NCBI RefSeq assembly: GCF_018282095.1 | Contig: NZ_CP074126.1 | Span: forward strand, 3,700,341 to 3,764,340 | Origin: Pseudovibrio brasiliensis | GTDB lineage: Bacteria > Pseudomonadota > Alphaproteobacteria > Rhizobiales > Stappiaceae | Direction of reading: 5' to 3' | DNA: 64,000 nt | Shown here: positions 8,571-17,230 of the stretch, one piece after another | How positions within the stretch are numbered: position 1 is the stretch's first letter | Layout: each line of letters starts with the position of its first letter | Notes under the pieces: model-generated | The model's database searches: none | Told to the model about the DNA's origin: nothing | Seen by the model: only the letters and a program-made list of their open reading frames with translations | Program-made: the position numbers and the translations under genes

Positions 8571-9392
8571 TTAATCAGCAAGTTCTGTTGCACGGTGCGC
8601 TGCCTTCGCAACCGCATCGCTCATCAGGTTGGTCAGGGCATCATCCCCCATCAATACAGAAAGCGCTGCAGCTGTTGTGCCGCCCGGTGAGGTCACGTTC
8701 TTACGCAAAACATCTGCATCCTCAGAGGATTGGTGTAACAGCTCACCAGAGCCAGCCACAGTCCCTCTTGCAAGCGCCTCCGCAAGTTCAGCAGTCAGGC
8801 CCAAACGCTGCCCTGCTGCGCTCATGGCTTCGACCAGATGGAACACATAGGCAGGGCCAGAACCACTCACAGCCGTTGCCAGATCAATCTGCTCTTCAGC
8901 TTCCACCCAGTAAAACACGCCGATGGATTCCAACAGAGAACTCATCAATGCCTTCTGCGTGTCCAGAACCTCATCAGAGGCATAACCAGCCGTCACTCCA
9001 CGACCCACCTGCGAAGGTGTGTTTGGAATAACACGAACAACCGGCTGCCCGGCACCAAAGTTGTCTTTAAACCGCTTGATGGTCGTACCGGCAGCCACCG
9101 AAAGCACCACGCTCTGCCCATCTGCCAGACCTATAAGCGTCGGCAGCACCTCTTCCATCATTTGTGGCTTGATAGCGAGCAGAAGCACACCGGCAACAAC
9201 ATCGTCAGGCAAGTTTTTATACCAGACCAGATCATGTGCCTGAATGGTTTCAATCGTCTCGGCAGGTGGGTTTGGGTCAACAACAACCACGTGTTCTGGT
9301 GCCATACCCTGCTTCATCCAGCCGGACAGCATGGCCCCACCCATTTTGCCTGCTCCAATCAGAACAAGCGGACGTTCATTCGTTAATTTCAT
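8571..9392 (-). CDS. proC: Pyrroline-5-carboxylate reductase
   Basis: NAD(P)H-dependent last step of proline synthesis in the cytoplasm (273 aa, normal length). The N-terminal Rossmann motif is LIGAGKMGGAMLSGW. The family signature appears as DLATAVSGSGPAYVF ... NVTSPGGTTAAAL. The ATG overlaps the stop of the upstream YbjN gene by 4 bases, so the two are translationally coupled. Confidence 0.95.
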   Translation of the reverse strand: MKLTNERPLVLIGAGKMGGAMLSGWMKQGMAPEHVVVVDPNPPAETIETIQAHDLVWYKNLPDDVVAGVLLLAIKPQMMEEVLPTLIGLADGQSVVLSVAAGTTIKRFKDNFGAGQPVVRVIPNTPSQVGRGVTAGYASDEVLDTQKALMSSLLESIGVFYWVEAEEQIDLATAVSGSGPAYVFHLVEAMSAAGQRLGLTAELAEALARGTVAGSGELLHQSSEDADVLRKNVTSPGGTTAAALSVLMGDDALTNLMSDAVAKAAHRATELAD

Positions 9393-9889
9393 GCATCACC
9401 GGCAGTTTCAAACATTACAGTTTCCATCGCTTCCTGAGCTGTTTTGCCAGCCCACACGACAAACTGGAACGACTGATAGTACCGCTCACATGAATCAAGA
9501 GAATTTGAGAAAAGGACTTCAATCTGAGAAGAATTGGCTTCTGCACCACCAGCCAAAAGCAAAGACTGACGGAAAATAACAACACCTTCGCGGCCCCAGA
9601 TATCAAAGTGACCCATCCATTGCTGCTCATTGATCAGCGCAAGCAGGCGGACAATCTCATCTTTGCGGGGGGCTGGGACTTTCAAATCGAATGCGCTTGC
9701 CATATGCAGCGCTTCCAACTCTTCCATCCACGAGAAGGTTACGTGATAGTCGCACCAAGTCCCTGTAACCGAAATGGAAATCTCATCATCGCCAAGTCGT
9801 TCAAAGGACCAGTCGTTACCGGTTGCAAGGTTTTCGATCGTATCAACCGGATTCAGGGGGCGTTCCGTGCCGAACTCAATAAGGCTCAT
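9389..9889 (-). CDS. YbjN domain-containing protein
   Basis: Protein of 166 aa belonging to the YbjN family (sensory-transduction regulator-like domain, structurally akin to type III chaperones; no enzymatic role known). Typical segments are DEISISVTGTWCDYHVTFSW near residue 36 and ALINEQQWMGHFDIW near residue 86. It is coupled to proC by a 4-base ATGA overlap; a YbjN-proC pairing is seen in other Alphaproteobacteria. Confidence 0.8.
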   Translation of the reverse strand: MSLIEFGTERPLNPVDTIENLATGNDWSFERLGDDEISISVTGTWCDYHVTFSWMEELEALHMASAFDLKVPAPRKDEIVRLLALINEQQWMGHFDIWGREGVVIFRQSLLLAGGAEANSSQIEVLFSNSLDSCERYYQSFQFVVWAGKTAQEAMETVMFETAGDA

Positions 9890-10092
9890 TTCCGGTCCTC
9901 TTTCCGTTTGAGGAATGGTTTATCGACCCACTCCGGACGGACGCGGGTTGAGTGATCATGGACCAGACACTTACGTGCTCTTTAGATAGAAGCATGCGCT
10001 ACAAAGGAAGTTCCACCAAGAAGGTTTCACGGGAACTATTGATGCAACACATCGAATCCCTTTTTTTGCCAATATACCGATAGACTTGGACA

Positions 10093-10109
10093 TTCCCCTA
10101 TAGGGGGAA
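10093..10109. promoter_or_regulatory. Palindrome CCCCTATAGGGG, possible operator
   Basis: TTCCCCTATAGGGGGAA is an almost perfect palindrome (core 10095-10106 is exact) about 200 bp upstream of the YbjN-proC start. There is no evidence of which protein binds it. Confidence 0.3.
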
Positions 10110-10184
10110 CAGACAGTTCATTGCGAAAATTGTGGACGACTCAAAGCCGCCCACAGCATATTCACATGTAATTTTCAGCGGGCA

Positions 10185-10469
10185 TTATGCCTTGTCTTCA
10201 GGGGCAGCTTTTTCGTCCTGCTCCCCAAGGCGCTTTTCCAGAGCAGCAAGACGCTCTTCCAGCTTTTCTACGTCATCCAGTGCCTTGATCGCCATGTCTT
10301 TGACTGTGTCAAACTCATCGCGGGACACCAGATCCATATCCGACATGAAACGCTCAATTTGCGCTCGGAATGCGGTTTCGACTTCCCGCTTGGCACCTTG
10401 TGCAACACCAGCTGCATCGGTCATCAGCTTAGCAAACTCGTCGAACATGCGATTAGGAGACTGGCTCAT
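10185..10469 (-). CDS. ubiK: Ubiquinone biosynthesis accessory factor UbiK
   Basis: Small protein (94 aa) of the UbiK/BMFP family, which assists late ubiquinone synthesis and forms trimers through a C-terminal coiled coil. The N-terminal amphipathic part (RMFDEFAKLMTDAAGVAQGAKREVE) and the heptad-rich end (ALDDVEKLEERLAALEKRLGEQDEK) match the family. It is divergent from lgt with a 204-bp spacer. Confidence 0.85.
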   Translation of the reverse strand: MSQSPNRMFDEFAKLMTDAAGVAQGAKREVETAFRAQIERFMSDMDLVSRDEFDTVKDMAIKALDDVEKLEERLAALEKRLGEQDEKAAPEDKA

Positions 10470-10673
10470 GGCGTCCTCTTAAAATTTATCTCTCTCAAAC
10501 AAGTATTGGTCTGGCCCGCCACTTTCAAGCGCTGAGAGCCGTTTTGCGCCCAGAACCCTAAAGAACCTGTCAGTAAAATGCTGAAAGCTTGTGTTGAACA
10601 CCTTCCACAAACCACTTGACCATTTCCTTCACTTGTCGGAATGCTCGCTCAGTTAACAACAGAAGGGTTTCCT

Positions 10674-11507
10674 ATGCCGCTCCTAGCCATACCGTTCCCG
10701 ATGATTGATCCGGTTCTGATTGAGTTCGGACCACTGGCCATCCGTTGGTATGCGCTGGCATATATCGCCGGAATTTTGCTGGCTTGGCGCTATATGGTCG
10801 TGACCGTGCGCAACACCAATCTGTGGGGCAAGACAGCTCATCCAACAGGAACCGACATCGACGACTTCGTCATGTGGGCAACACTTGGCATCGTGCTGGG
10901 TGGTCGTTTGGGCTACGTGCTGTTCTACAATCTGCCCTACTATCTGGCGAATCCTGCGGAAATCCTTGCAGTCTGGGAAGGCGGCATGGCGTTCCACGGC
11001 GGCCTGCTGGGCATGATTGTCGTACTGTTTATTTATTCCAGAGCCCGCGGCCTATCCGGCTGGACCATGTTTGATCTTGCAGCCATTGCCGCGCCGATCG
11101 GCCTCTTTTTCGGGCGTATCGCCAACTTCATCAACTCCGAGCTTTGGGGCCGTGTCACGGATGTGCAGTGGGCTGTCGTGTTCCCCAATGGCGGACCAGA
11201 ACCAAGACACCCAAGCCAGCTTTATGAAGCAGCACTGGAAGGAGCCCTGTTGTTCCTCGTGCTGCGCCTGCTGTCTCACCGCTTCAAGCTGCTGCAAAAG
11301 CCCGGCGTGCTCGCAGGCAGCTTCGCAATTGGATACGGTCTGGCGCGCACCTTTGTAGAGTTTTACCGCGTTCCGGATGCACACATTGGCTATCTATCCG
11401 GCTTTCTCACCATGGGTATGCTGTTGAGCCTGCCAATGGTTCTGATCGGTATCATCATCGTGGTTTGGGCACTTAAAAGAAATACAGAAAACAAAGAAGC
11501 AAAATGA
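10674..11507 (+). CDS. lgt: Phosphatidylglycerol--prolipoprotein diacylglyceryl transferase
   Basis: Inner-membrane enzyme (277 aa, about 7 TM) that transfers diacylglycerol from phosphatidylglycerol to the lipobox cysteine of prolipoproteins. The signature is GRIANFINSELWGRVT, and GGRLGYVLFYNLPYY and FHGGLLG are also typical. An upstream in-frame start exists, but the ATG at 10674 has AGAAGGG six bases before it and begins MPLLAIPFP. The last codons overlap the methyltransferase start (ATGA). Confidence 0.95.
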   Translation: MPLLAIPFPMIDPVLIEFGPLAIRWYALAYIAGILLAWRYMVVTVRNTNLWGKTAHPTGTDIDDFVMWATLGIVLGGRLGYVLFYNLPYYLANPAEILAVWEGGMAFHGGLLGMIVVLFIYSRARGLSGWTMFDLAAIAAPIGLFFGRIANFINSELWGRVTDVQWAVVFPNGGPEPRHPSQLYEAALEGALLFLVLRLLSHRFKLLQKPGVLAGSFAIGYGLARTFVEFYRVPDAHIGYLSGFLTMGMLLSLPMVLIGIIIVVWALKRNTENKEAK

Positions 11508-12595
11508 CTGGTTCCGCATCCACGCCTCTTCAGGAGAAAATCAAAAAGCGCATTGCGGATCATGGTCCGATGACCGTTGCCGAGTACATGGGGCTGTGCC
11601 TGTCCGATCCCGAGCACGGCTATTATATGCGCCAGCAGCCCTTCGGCGCAAAAGGTGACTTCACCACAGCTCCCGAGATCTCTCAGCTGTTCGGCGAGCT
11701 TATCGGCGCGTGGCTTCTGCACCAGTGGCTATCGCAAGACCTCAAAGGACCAGTGCATCTAGTGGAAATGGGTCCGGGCCGTGGCACGCTGATGAAAGAC
11801 ATCCTACGCGTGATCTCACTACGCCCGCAGATGCTCGCCAACATTCAGGTCCATCTGGTTGAAACCAGCCCGTCCTTGCGCAAAGCACAGCGCAAGCTGC
11901 TGAAGGCGTACAGCATCAAATGGCACGACACGCTGGAAACCATCCCGGAAGGCCCGACACTGCTCGTCGCCAACGAGCTGTTCGATGCCCTGCCAATCCA
12001 CCAGTACCAGCTGACAGACACCGGTTGGCGCGAACGCTGTGTCGGTCTGGATGAGGACGACAACCTCACATTCGGCATCGGCTCAGGCACTTTGTCACCA
12101 GCAGACGTCGCCAAAGCAAACCTGCAGGCAAAGATCGGCGACACACTGGAACTGTCACCAGCTTCCAACGCCATTGCCTCCCAGATCGGCCACCGCCTCA
12201 AAACCAATGGCGGCGCAGCGCTGTTGATCGACTACGGCTACGCCAAAACCGCAACGGGAGACACCTTCCAGGCCCTCAAGAAGCACGAGTACGTCTCCAC
12301 GCTGGAACATTGCGGTGAAGCGGATCTAACCGCGCACGTCAACTTTCAGGCTCTGGCAAACGCAGCTGCAGCAGAAGGCGCCAACGCGCACGGCCCAATC
12401 GGACAAGGCCAGTTCCTGCTCGGCCTCGGTCTGCTGGAACGCGCTGGCCAGCTTGGTGCAGGCAAATCCACGCTGGATCAGGACCAGATCCGCAAGGATG
12501 TAGAACGTCTCGCCGCTGATGATCAGATGGGCACCCTGTTCAAAGTCCTCTGCATCACCAACACTTCAGAACAACCAATTCCTTTCCAGAATTAA
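11504..12595 (+). CDS. Class I SAM-dependent methyltransferase, MidA/NDUFAF7 family
   Basis: Protein of 363 aa in the MidA/NDUFAF7 (DUF185) family. The eukaryotic relative dimethylates an arginine of a complex I subunit during assembly; the bacterial substrate is less certain. Diagnostic blocks are MTVAEYMGLCLSDPEHGYYM, GDFTTAPEISQLFGE and the SAM motif VEMGPGRGTLMKDILR, then LVANELFDALPIHQY. It overlaps lgt by 4 bases and precedes pgeF by 24 bp, forming one operon. Confidence 0.88.
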   Translation: MTGSASTPLQEKIKKRIADHGPMTVAEYMGLCLSDPEHGYYMRQQPFGAKGDFTTAPEISQLFGELIGAWLLHQWLSQDLKGPVHLVEMGPGRGTLMKDILRVISLRPQMLANIQVHLVETSPSLRKAQRKLLKAYSIKWHDTLETIPEGPTLLVANELFDALPIHQYQLTDTGWRERCVGLDEDDNLTFGIGSGTLSPADVAKANLQAKIGDTLELSPASNAIASQIGHRLKTNGGAALLIDYGYAKTATGDTFQALKKHEYVSTLEHCGEADLTAHVNFQALANAAAAEGANAHGPIGQGQFLLGLGLLERAGQLGAGKSTLDQDQIRKDVERLAADDQMGTLFKVLCITNTSEQPIPFQN

Positions 12596-12619
12596 ACCAG
12601 TCAAACGCGGGAGAAGCCA

Positions 12620-13387
12620 ATGATTAAAGTGCCAGAGCTTGAAGCAATGCAACACATCTCACATGGCTTCTTCACTCGCGAAGGCGGCGTCTCCTCCGGC
12701 ATCTACAAGGGCCTCAACGTGGGCCTTGGCTCCAGCGACAATCGCAAGGACGTGCTGAAAAACCGCCGCCGCGTTGCCGAAAAGCTCGGCACCACGCCAG
12801 AGCACCTGGTTACACCCTACCAGATCCATTCCACCAAGGTGCTGAGCGTATCCGGCCCCTTTGCTGAAGAAGACGACAAACGCGCCGACGCCCTTGTGAC
12901 CAACACACCCGGTGTCGCCATCGGCATTCTGACAGCAGACTGCGGCCCGATCCTGTTTGTTGATCCGGACAACGGTGTCATCGGCGCGGCCCATTCCGGC
13001 TGGAAAGGCGCAGTAGACGGTATCCTTCCGAACACCGTTGAAGCCATGAAACAGCTTGGCGCAGATCCAACCAACATCACCGCAGTGATGGGCCCGATGA
13101 TCTCCCAGCAAGCCTATGAAGTCGGCCCGGAGTTTGCCCTGCGCTTCCTTGAGCAGTCCCAGGACAACCAACGCTTCTTCGTACCCTCCGACAAGCCACT
13201 GCACAGCATGTTCGACCTGCCAGCTTTCATCAAAGCACAGCTCGACCAATTGGGTCTGAAAGAGGTCATCGACCTGAAACTCTGCACCTATGCAGATGCG
13301 GATAGGTTCTTCTCCTACCGAAGAACCACCCATAACAAAGAACCGGATTACGGGCGCCAAATATCAACTATCATGTTAACCGCCTGA
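12620..13387 (+). CDS. pgeF: Peptidoglycan editing factor PgeF (YfiH/laccase-domain)
   Basis: Protein of 255 aa in the multicopper-polyphenol-oxidase-like DUF152 family; members remove wrongly incorporated amino acids from peptidoglycan precursors, and some act on purine nucleosides. The zinc-site pattern is intact: His in ISHGFFTREGG, Cys in ILTADCGPILF, His in GAAHSGWKGAV. The ATG follows GGGAGAAGCCA. It continues the lgt operon. Confidence 0.88.
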   Translation: MIKVPELEAMQHISHGFFTREGGVSSGIYKGLNVGLGSSDNRKDVLKNRRRVAEKLGTTPEHLVTPYQIHSTKVLSVSGPFAEEDDKRADALVTNTPGVAIGILTADCGPILFVDPDNGVIGAAHSGWKGAVDGILPNTVEAMKQLGADPTNITAVMGPMISQQAYEVGPEFALRFLEQSQDNQRFFVPSDKPLHSMFDLPAFIKAQLDQLGLKEVIDLKLCTYADADRFFSYRRTTHNKEPDYGRQISTIMLTA

Positions 13388-13458
13388 TTGTACTGGCGGG
13401 CGAGCAAGAGTAAGTTCTGTTTCAGATTGCGTTGCAAACTATGGATTGGGAGAAAACC

Positions 13459-14619
13459 ATGGCCCTGCACTTTTCACCGGAAGAATTTGCTGAGCGCCGT
13501 GCTGCTCTGGACGCAAAACTCAAAGAGCGCAATCTGGACTGCCTGCTGATCTTCGCGCAGGAAAGCATGTATTGGCTGACGGGTTTCGACACCTTCGGCT
13601 ACTGCTTCTTCCAATGCCTGATCTATCGCCCCGGCGAAGAGCCAATCCTCCTCACCCGCTCAGCAGACCTCAGACAGGCCCGTAACACCTCCAACCTCAA
13701 AGACATCCGCCTCTGGATGGATGTCGCTGGCAAATCTCCGGTTGGTCAGGTGAAAGAACTGCTGTTCGACCTCGACCTGCTCGGCACACGCATCGGCGTG
13801 GAGTACGACACCCACGGCCTCACCGCTGCCAATGGCCGCTTGCTCGACGAGTCTCTCCATTCCTTTGCAGACGTAGATGACGCCTCCGACATCATCAAGG
13901 AACTGCGTCTGGTCAAATCACCAACTGAGTTGGAGTATGTCAGAACCGCAGGCAAACTCGCCGACCAGGCCTTCCTCGCTGCTATGGAGGAGATCAAGCC
14001 GGGAGCTGATGAAGGCCGTATTCTGGCAAAGATGCAAAGTACCATCTTTGAGGGCGGCGGCGACTATCCCGCCAACGAGTTCGTCATTGGATCTGGCCCG
14101 GACGCCCTGCTCTGCCGCTACAAGTCAGGCCGCAGAACGCTCTCAGAAAATGATCAACTCACGCTGGAGTGGGCAGGCGTTTATCGCCACTATCACGCAG
14201 CCGCCATCCGCACCGTTATTCTGGGTGAACCGACCCCGCGCCATCTGGAGCTTCATCAAGCTGCAAAAGATGCGATGATTGCCGTTGAACAGGCCATGCA
14301 GGTTGGCAACACATTCGGCGATCTATTTGCCGCGCACGCTCATATTCTGGATGATCGCGGCCTGATGCCACACCGCCTCAATGCCTGCGGATATTCCCTT
14401 GGTGCCCGCTTCACACCAAGCTGGATGGAGCCGCCCTATATGGCCTTCAAAGAAAATGCACATGAAATTCAGGAAAACATGGTGTTGTTTATGCACATGA
14501 TCATCATGGATTCCGACAGCGAAACCGCCATGACTTTGGGCCAAACTTACATCACACACGAAGATGGACCAGAAAGCTTATCACAGCTTTCTCTCGACCT
14601 CCCTGTGAAGGCAGGGTAA
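13459..14619 (+). CDS. M24 family (creatinase/aminopeptidase P fold) hydrolase lacking metal ligands
   Basis: Pita-bread-fold protein of 386 aa: a creatinase N-terminal domain (residues ~5-150) and an M24 domain. The five metal ligands of Xaa-Pro peptidases are mostly replaced: the first Asp by Glu237, the second by Ala248 (HAAAIRT), the His of GHGIG by Tyr (CGYSLG), and a C-terminal Glu by His (LFMHMI). This resembles creatinase or ectoine-hydrolase (DoeA)-type members, which work without metal, so a C-N hydrolase of a small molecule is more likely than a peptidase. The ATG at 13459 follows GGGAG; upstream in-frame starts lack this. Confidence 0.75.
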   Translation: MALHFSPEEFAERRAALDAKLKERNLDCLLIFAQESMYWLTGFDTFGYCFFQCLIYRPGEEPILLTRSADLRQARNTSNLKDIRLWMDVAGKSPVGQVKELLFDLDLLGTRIGVEYDTHGLTAANGRLLDESLHSFADVDDASDIIKELRLVKSPTELEYVRTAGKLADQAFLAAMEEIKPGADEGRILAKMQSTIFEGGGDYPANEFVIGSGPDALLCRYKSGRRTLSENDQLTLEWAGVYRHYHAAAIRTVILGEPTPRHLELHQAAKDAMIAVEQAMQVGNTFGDLFAAHAHILDDRGLMPHRLNACGYSLGARFTPSWMEPPYMAFKENAHEIQENMVLFMHMIIMDSDSETAMTLGQTYITHEDGPESLSQLSLDLPVKAG

Positions 14620-14695
14620 AGACTGCCATAATTATTCTTTACGAATCTACTGGGGCACCCCTCGCTGATTCTTTGAGTGGACTTTAAGGACTGAC

Positions 14696-15199
14696 ATGCT
14701 GAAGCTCGTACTTTCACCTCGGGTATTAATCATTGCCGCTATGGCAATTCTTGCAGGCTGTGCGGCAAACCCTATTCCCCCGTCCAGCATCGGGGACATG
14801 ATTGAAACCAAGTCTGCTCCTCCTGCAGTATCTCCGGCCAAAGCCACATTCGCTTTCGAACAGCTGACCGGCCTACCTGGCAACATTGCAGATGATCTCT
14901 CAGAGGAACTGGGGAATCGCGCAGCAGCAGCGAATCTCAACCTTGTCAGACGCGTTGGCGCGCCAGCAACCTACCGAGTCAAAGGATTCTTGACCGCAGC
15001 GGGTGACCAGTACACCACCACCGTCTTCTATGTATTTGATATTATTGATGCAAACGGCAACCGCGTTCACAGAATTGACGGCCAGGAGCAGACAGGCGGC
15101 AACTCTGGCGACCCATGGAACGATGTTTCCAGCGATGCGCTGCAGAGAATTGCCTCAAGAACTATTGCTTCTTTAGAAGCATGGTTACACAGCAAGTGA
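14696..15199 (+). CDS. Putative lipoprotein of unknown function
   Basis: Protein of 167 aa with a lipoprotein signal peptide: hydrophobic stretch VLIIAAMAILAGCAANP, lipobox L-A-G-C with Cys22. The mature part has no recognised domain; it contains an alternating pattern (TYRVKGFLTAAGDQYTTTVFYVFDIID) suggesting a small beta-rich domain. It stands alone between the lgt operon and prs, 3 kb from the lipidating enzyme, and is followed by a strong hairpin. Confidence 0.75.
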   Translation: MLKLVLSPRVLIIAAMAILAGCAANPIPPSSIGDMIETKSAPPAVSPAKATFAFEQLTGLPGNIADDLSEELGNRAAAANLNLVRRVGAPATYRVKGFLTAAGDQYTTTVFYVFDIIDANGNRVHRIDGQEQTGGNSGDPWNDVSSDALQRIASRTIASLEAWLHSK

Positions 15200-15229
15200 C
15201 CTAATAAAATCAAATAGATAAACAATTAT

Positions 15230-15261
15230 GCAGCTCAGCTTTTGCAAAAAAGCTGAGCTGC
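15230..15261 (+). terminator. Perfect 14-bp hairpin with GCAA tetraloop after lipoprotein gene
   Basis: The arms 15230-15243 and 15248-15261 are exactly complementary with a GCAA loop. The T-residues are inside the stem rather than after it, so it may be a transcript-stabilising hairpin or a weak terminator. Confidence 0.7.
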
Positions 15262-15302
15262 TGTGCGTTCTGGCTATTGTCGGCTTAAGACGAGGTTGCT
15301 AA

Positions 15303-15406
15303 AAGGCGCCCCAAGGCGACCCGTCAGGGTGCCTTACCAGAAGAAATCGGGTTCCACCAAGGGACGCAAATTTCCACCTCACTACCGGCGAAAGCCGGGT
15401 TGTGAG
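15303..15406 (+). promoter_or_regulatory. Structured leader of prs (two hairpins)
   Basis: Hairpin 1: AAGGCGCCC (15303-15311) with GGGTGCCTT (15327-15335), nine pairs including one G-U. Hairpin 2: CTCAC/GTGAG (15378-15382, 15402-15406) enclosing CCGGC-GAAA-GCCGG (15385-15398), a GNRA tetraloop stem, ending 28 bases before the prs ATG. The regular architecture suggests a leader RNA with a regulatory or stabilising role; it matches no riboswitch I recognise. Confidence 0.45.
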
Positions 15407-15434
15407 ATCAAAGCCCAAGAAGGACTTGCGGGTT

Positions 15435-16370
15435 ATGAAAATCGTCGCGGGTAACTCCAATCGCGCGCTGGCTGAGCAAATTTCAAAGTATCTTGATGTA
15501 CCATTGGCGAAGTGCCAGGTTCGCCGCTTTGCAGACCAAGAAATCTACGTTGAAATCCAGGAGAACGTACGCGGTGAAGACGTCTTTGTCATTCAGCCTA
15601 CAAGCTATCCGGCTAATGACCATTTGATGGAACTGCTCATCATTATTGATGCGCTTCGTCGTTCCTCAGCACGTCGTATTACAGCAGTGGTTCCATACTT
15701 TGGCTACGCCCGTCAGGATCGTAAGTCTGCACCTCGCACACCAATTTCTGCGAAACTTGTCTCCAACCTGATCACCAATGCTGGCGCGGATCGAGTTCTC
15801 ACACTTGACCTGCACGCTGCGCAGATTCAGGGCTTCTTCGACATTCCAACCGACAACCTTTACGGCGCGCCTGTGATGACCCGTGACATCAAAGAGCGCT
15901 ACGACACAACCAATGTCATGGTTGTTTCTCCGGATGTTGGCGGCGTGGTTCGCGCACGTGCACTTGCAAAGCGCATCGATGCTCCTCTGTCCATCGTTGA
16001 TAAGCGTCGCGACAAGCCTGGAGAATCCGAAGTCATGAACATCATCGGTGATGTAAGTGGCTACGACTGTATCCTCGTGGACGACATCGTGGACTCTGGT
16101 GGAACACTCTGTAACGCAGCAGAAGCTCTGCTCAACGCTGGTGCAAAATCTGTAACCGCTTACATCACGCACGGCGTGTTGTCCGGTGGCGCAGTTGCAC
16201 GCGTTTCCGCATCCAAGCTTAAGGAACTGGTGATCACCGATTCCATCGAGCCAACCGCTGCTGTGCAGGCTGCTCCGAACATCCGCACCATTTCTATCGC
16301 CCCACTGATGGGCGAAGCGATCAACCGCACATCGCAGGAACGTTCTGTTTCCAGCTTGTTCGATTCATAA
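15435..16370 (+). CDS. prs: Ribose-phosphate pyrophosphokinase
   Basis: Makes PRPP from ribose-5-phosphate and ATP for purine, pyrimidine, His, Trp and NAD synthesis. 311 aa, the usual length. Motifs: ATP loop region around [11 protein letters not shown], the flexible-loop [25 protein letters not shown] and the PRPP-binding loop [13 protein letters not shown]. The frame begins 11 codons earlier, but the ATG at 15435 gives the canonical [14 protein letters not shown] start and is preceded by AAGGA. Confidence 0.95.
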   Translation: MKIVAGNSNRALAEQISKYLDVPLAKCQVRRFADQEIYVEIQENVRGEDVFVIQPTSYPANDHLMELLIIIDALRRSSARRITAVVPYFGYARQDRKSAPRTPISAKLVSNLITNAGADRVLTLDLHAAQIQGFFDIPTDNLYGAPVMTRDIKERYDTTNVMVVSPDVGGVVRARALAKRIDAPLSIVDKRRDKPGESEVMNIIGDVSGYDCILVDDIVDSGGTLCNAAEALLNAGAKSVTAYITHGVLSGGAVARVSASKLKELVITDSIEPTAAVQAAPNIRTISIAPLMGEAINRTSQERSVSSLFDS

Positions 16371-16395
16371 TCCGCTTTAATCACAAGCTTTGAGA

Positions 16396-16418
16396 AACCG
16401 GGGTACGCCCCGGTTTTT
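16396..16418 (+). terminator. Intrinsic terminator after prs
   Basis: AACCGGGG (16396-16403), loop TACG, CCCCGGTT (16408-16415), immediately followed by a T-run. Classic rho-independent terminator. Confidence 0.92.
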
Positions 16419-16443
16419 CTTATTGTAGGCTCTACGGTTGCTC

Positions 16444-16472
16444 TTGCTCTTTAAAGGAAGTTCAGCTATACG
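16444..16472 (+). promoter_or_regulatory. Candidate promoter of rplY-pth-ychF
   Basis: TTGCTC (16444-16449), 17-bp spacer, TATACG (16467-16472), about 110 bp upstream of the rplY start and just after the prs terminator. Spacing and position fit a housekeeping sigma promoter. Confidence 0.5.
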
Positions 16473-16584
16473 AGCCGCGTACGTCGACACCCTTGGAGGA
16501 GGCGTACAAAGTTGGCCGTAGTTGAGCGCAGAAATCTGTCGCTCCCGCGGCCTTACTTTTATTATCAAACTAGGAGATTCCACC

Positions 16585-17199
16585 ATGGCAAACAGCTATG
16601 AGCTGAAAGCACAGGTGCGTGAACGGGCCGGCAAGGGGGCCGCTCGTGCGGCTCGTCGTGAAGGTCTTGTACCAGCAGTAATCTACGGCGACAAAAAAGA
16701 AGCAGTATCCATCAACCTGCCTCTTAAAGAAGCAACCATGACCCTTCATAAGGGCGGTTTCCTGTCTCACGTCGGCACAATCGACCTGAACGGCGAAAAA
16801 ACTTCTGTAATCGCAAAAGACTTCCAGCTGCATCCGGTTAAAGACACCCTGATGCACGTTGACTTCCTGCGCGTTTCTGCAGACGCTACTCTGACAGTTG
16901 AAATCCCAGTGAAGTTCCTGAACGAAGAAACTTCCCCTGGTCTGAAGCGCGGTGGTGTTATCAACGTTGTTCGTCACACCGTTGAAATGACTGTTCCAGC
17001 GAATGCTATCCCAGAAGCTCTCGAAATCGATCTTGGTGAAGCAGACCTCGGCTCTTCCCAGCACATCTCTGCTGTTAAGCTGCCAGCTGGTTGCGCACCA
17101 ACCATCACTGACCGTGACTTCACCATCTCCACCATTGCAGCTCCTGCAGGTCTGAAAGAAGCTGACGAAGCTTCTGAAGAAGGTGAAGGCGAAGAGTAA
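16585..17199 (+). CDS. rplY: 50S ribosomal protein L25 (Ctc/TL5 type)
   Basis: 5S-rRNA-binding ribosomal protein, long form with a C-terminal beta domain (204 aa). N-terminal block: [30 protein letters not shown], then [18 protein letters not shown], and an acidic tail. The ATG at 16585 follows TAGGAG. An rplY-pth-ychF order is common in Alphaproteobacteria and is present here with short spacers. Confidence 0.95.
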   Translation: MANSYELKAQVRERAGKGAARAARREGLVPAVIYGDKKEAVSINLPLKEATMTLHKGGFLSHVGTIDLNGEKTSVIAKDFQLHPVKDTLMHVDFLRVSADATLTVEIPVKFLNEETSPGLKRGGVINVVRHTVEMTVPANAIPEALEIDLGEADLGSSQHISAVKLPAGCAPTITDRDFTISTIAAPAGLKEADEASEEGEGEE

Positions 17200-17230
17200 T
17201 TCTCTGAATTCAGGGCTTGGAACCATACCT

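Noticed and set aside
13459-14619. DMSP lyase DddP (also an M24-fold enzyme of marine Alphaproteobacteria)
   Set aside because: Length and the blocks around the active site do not match what I know of DddP, and the metal ligands are missing.
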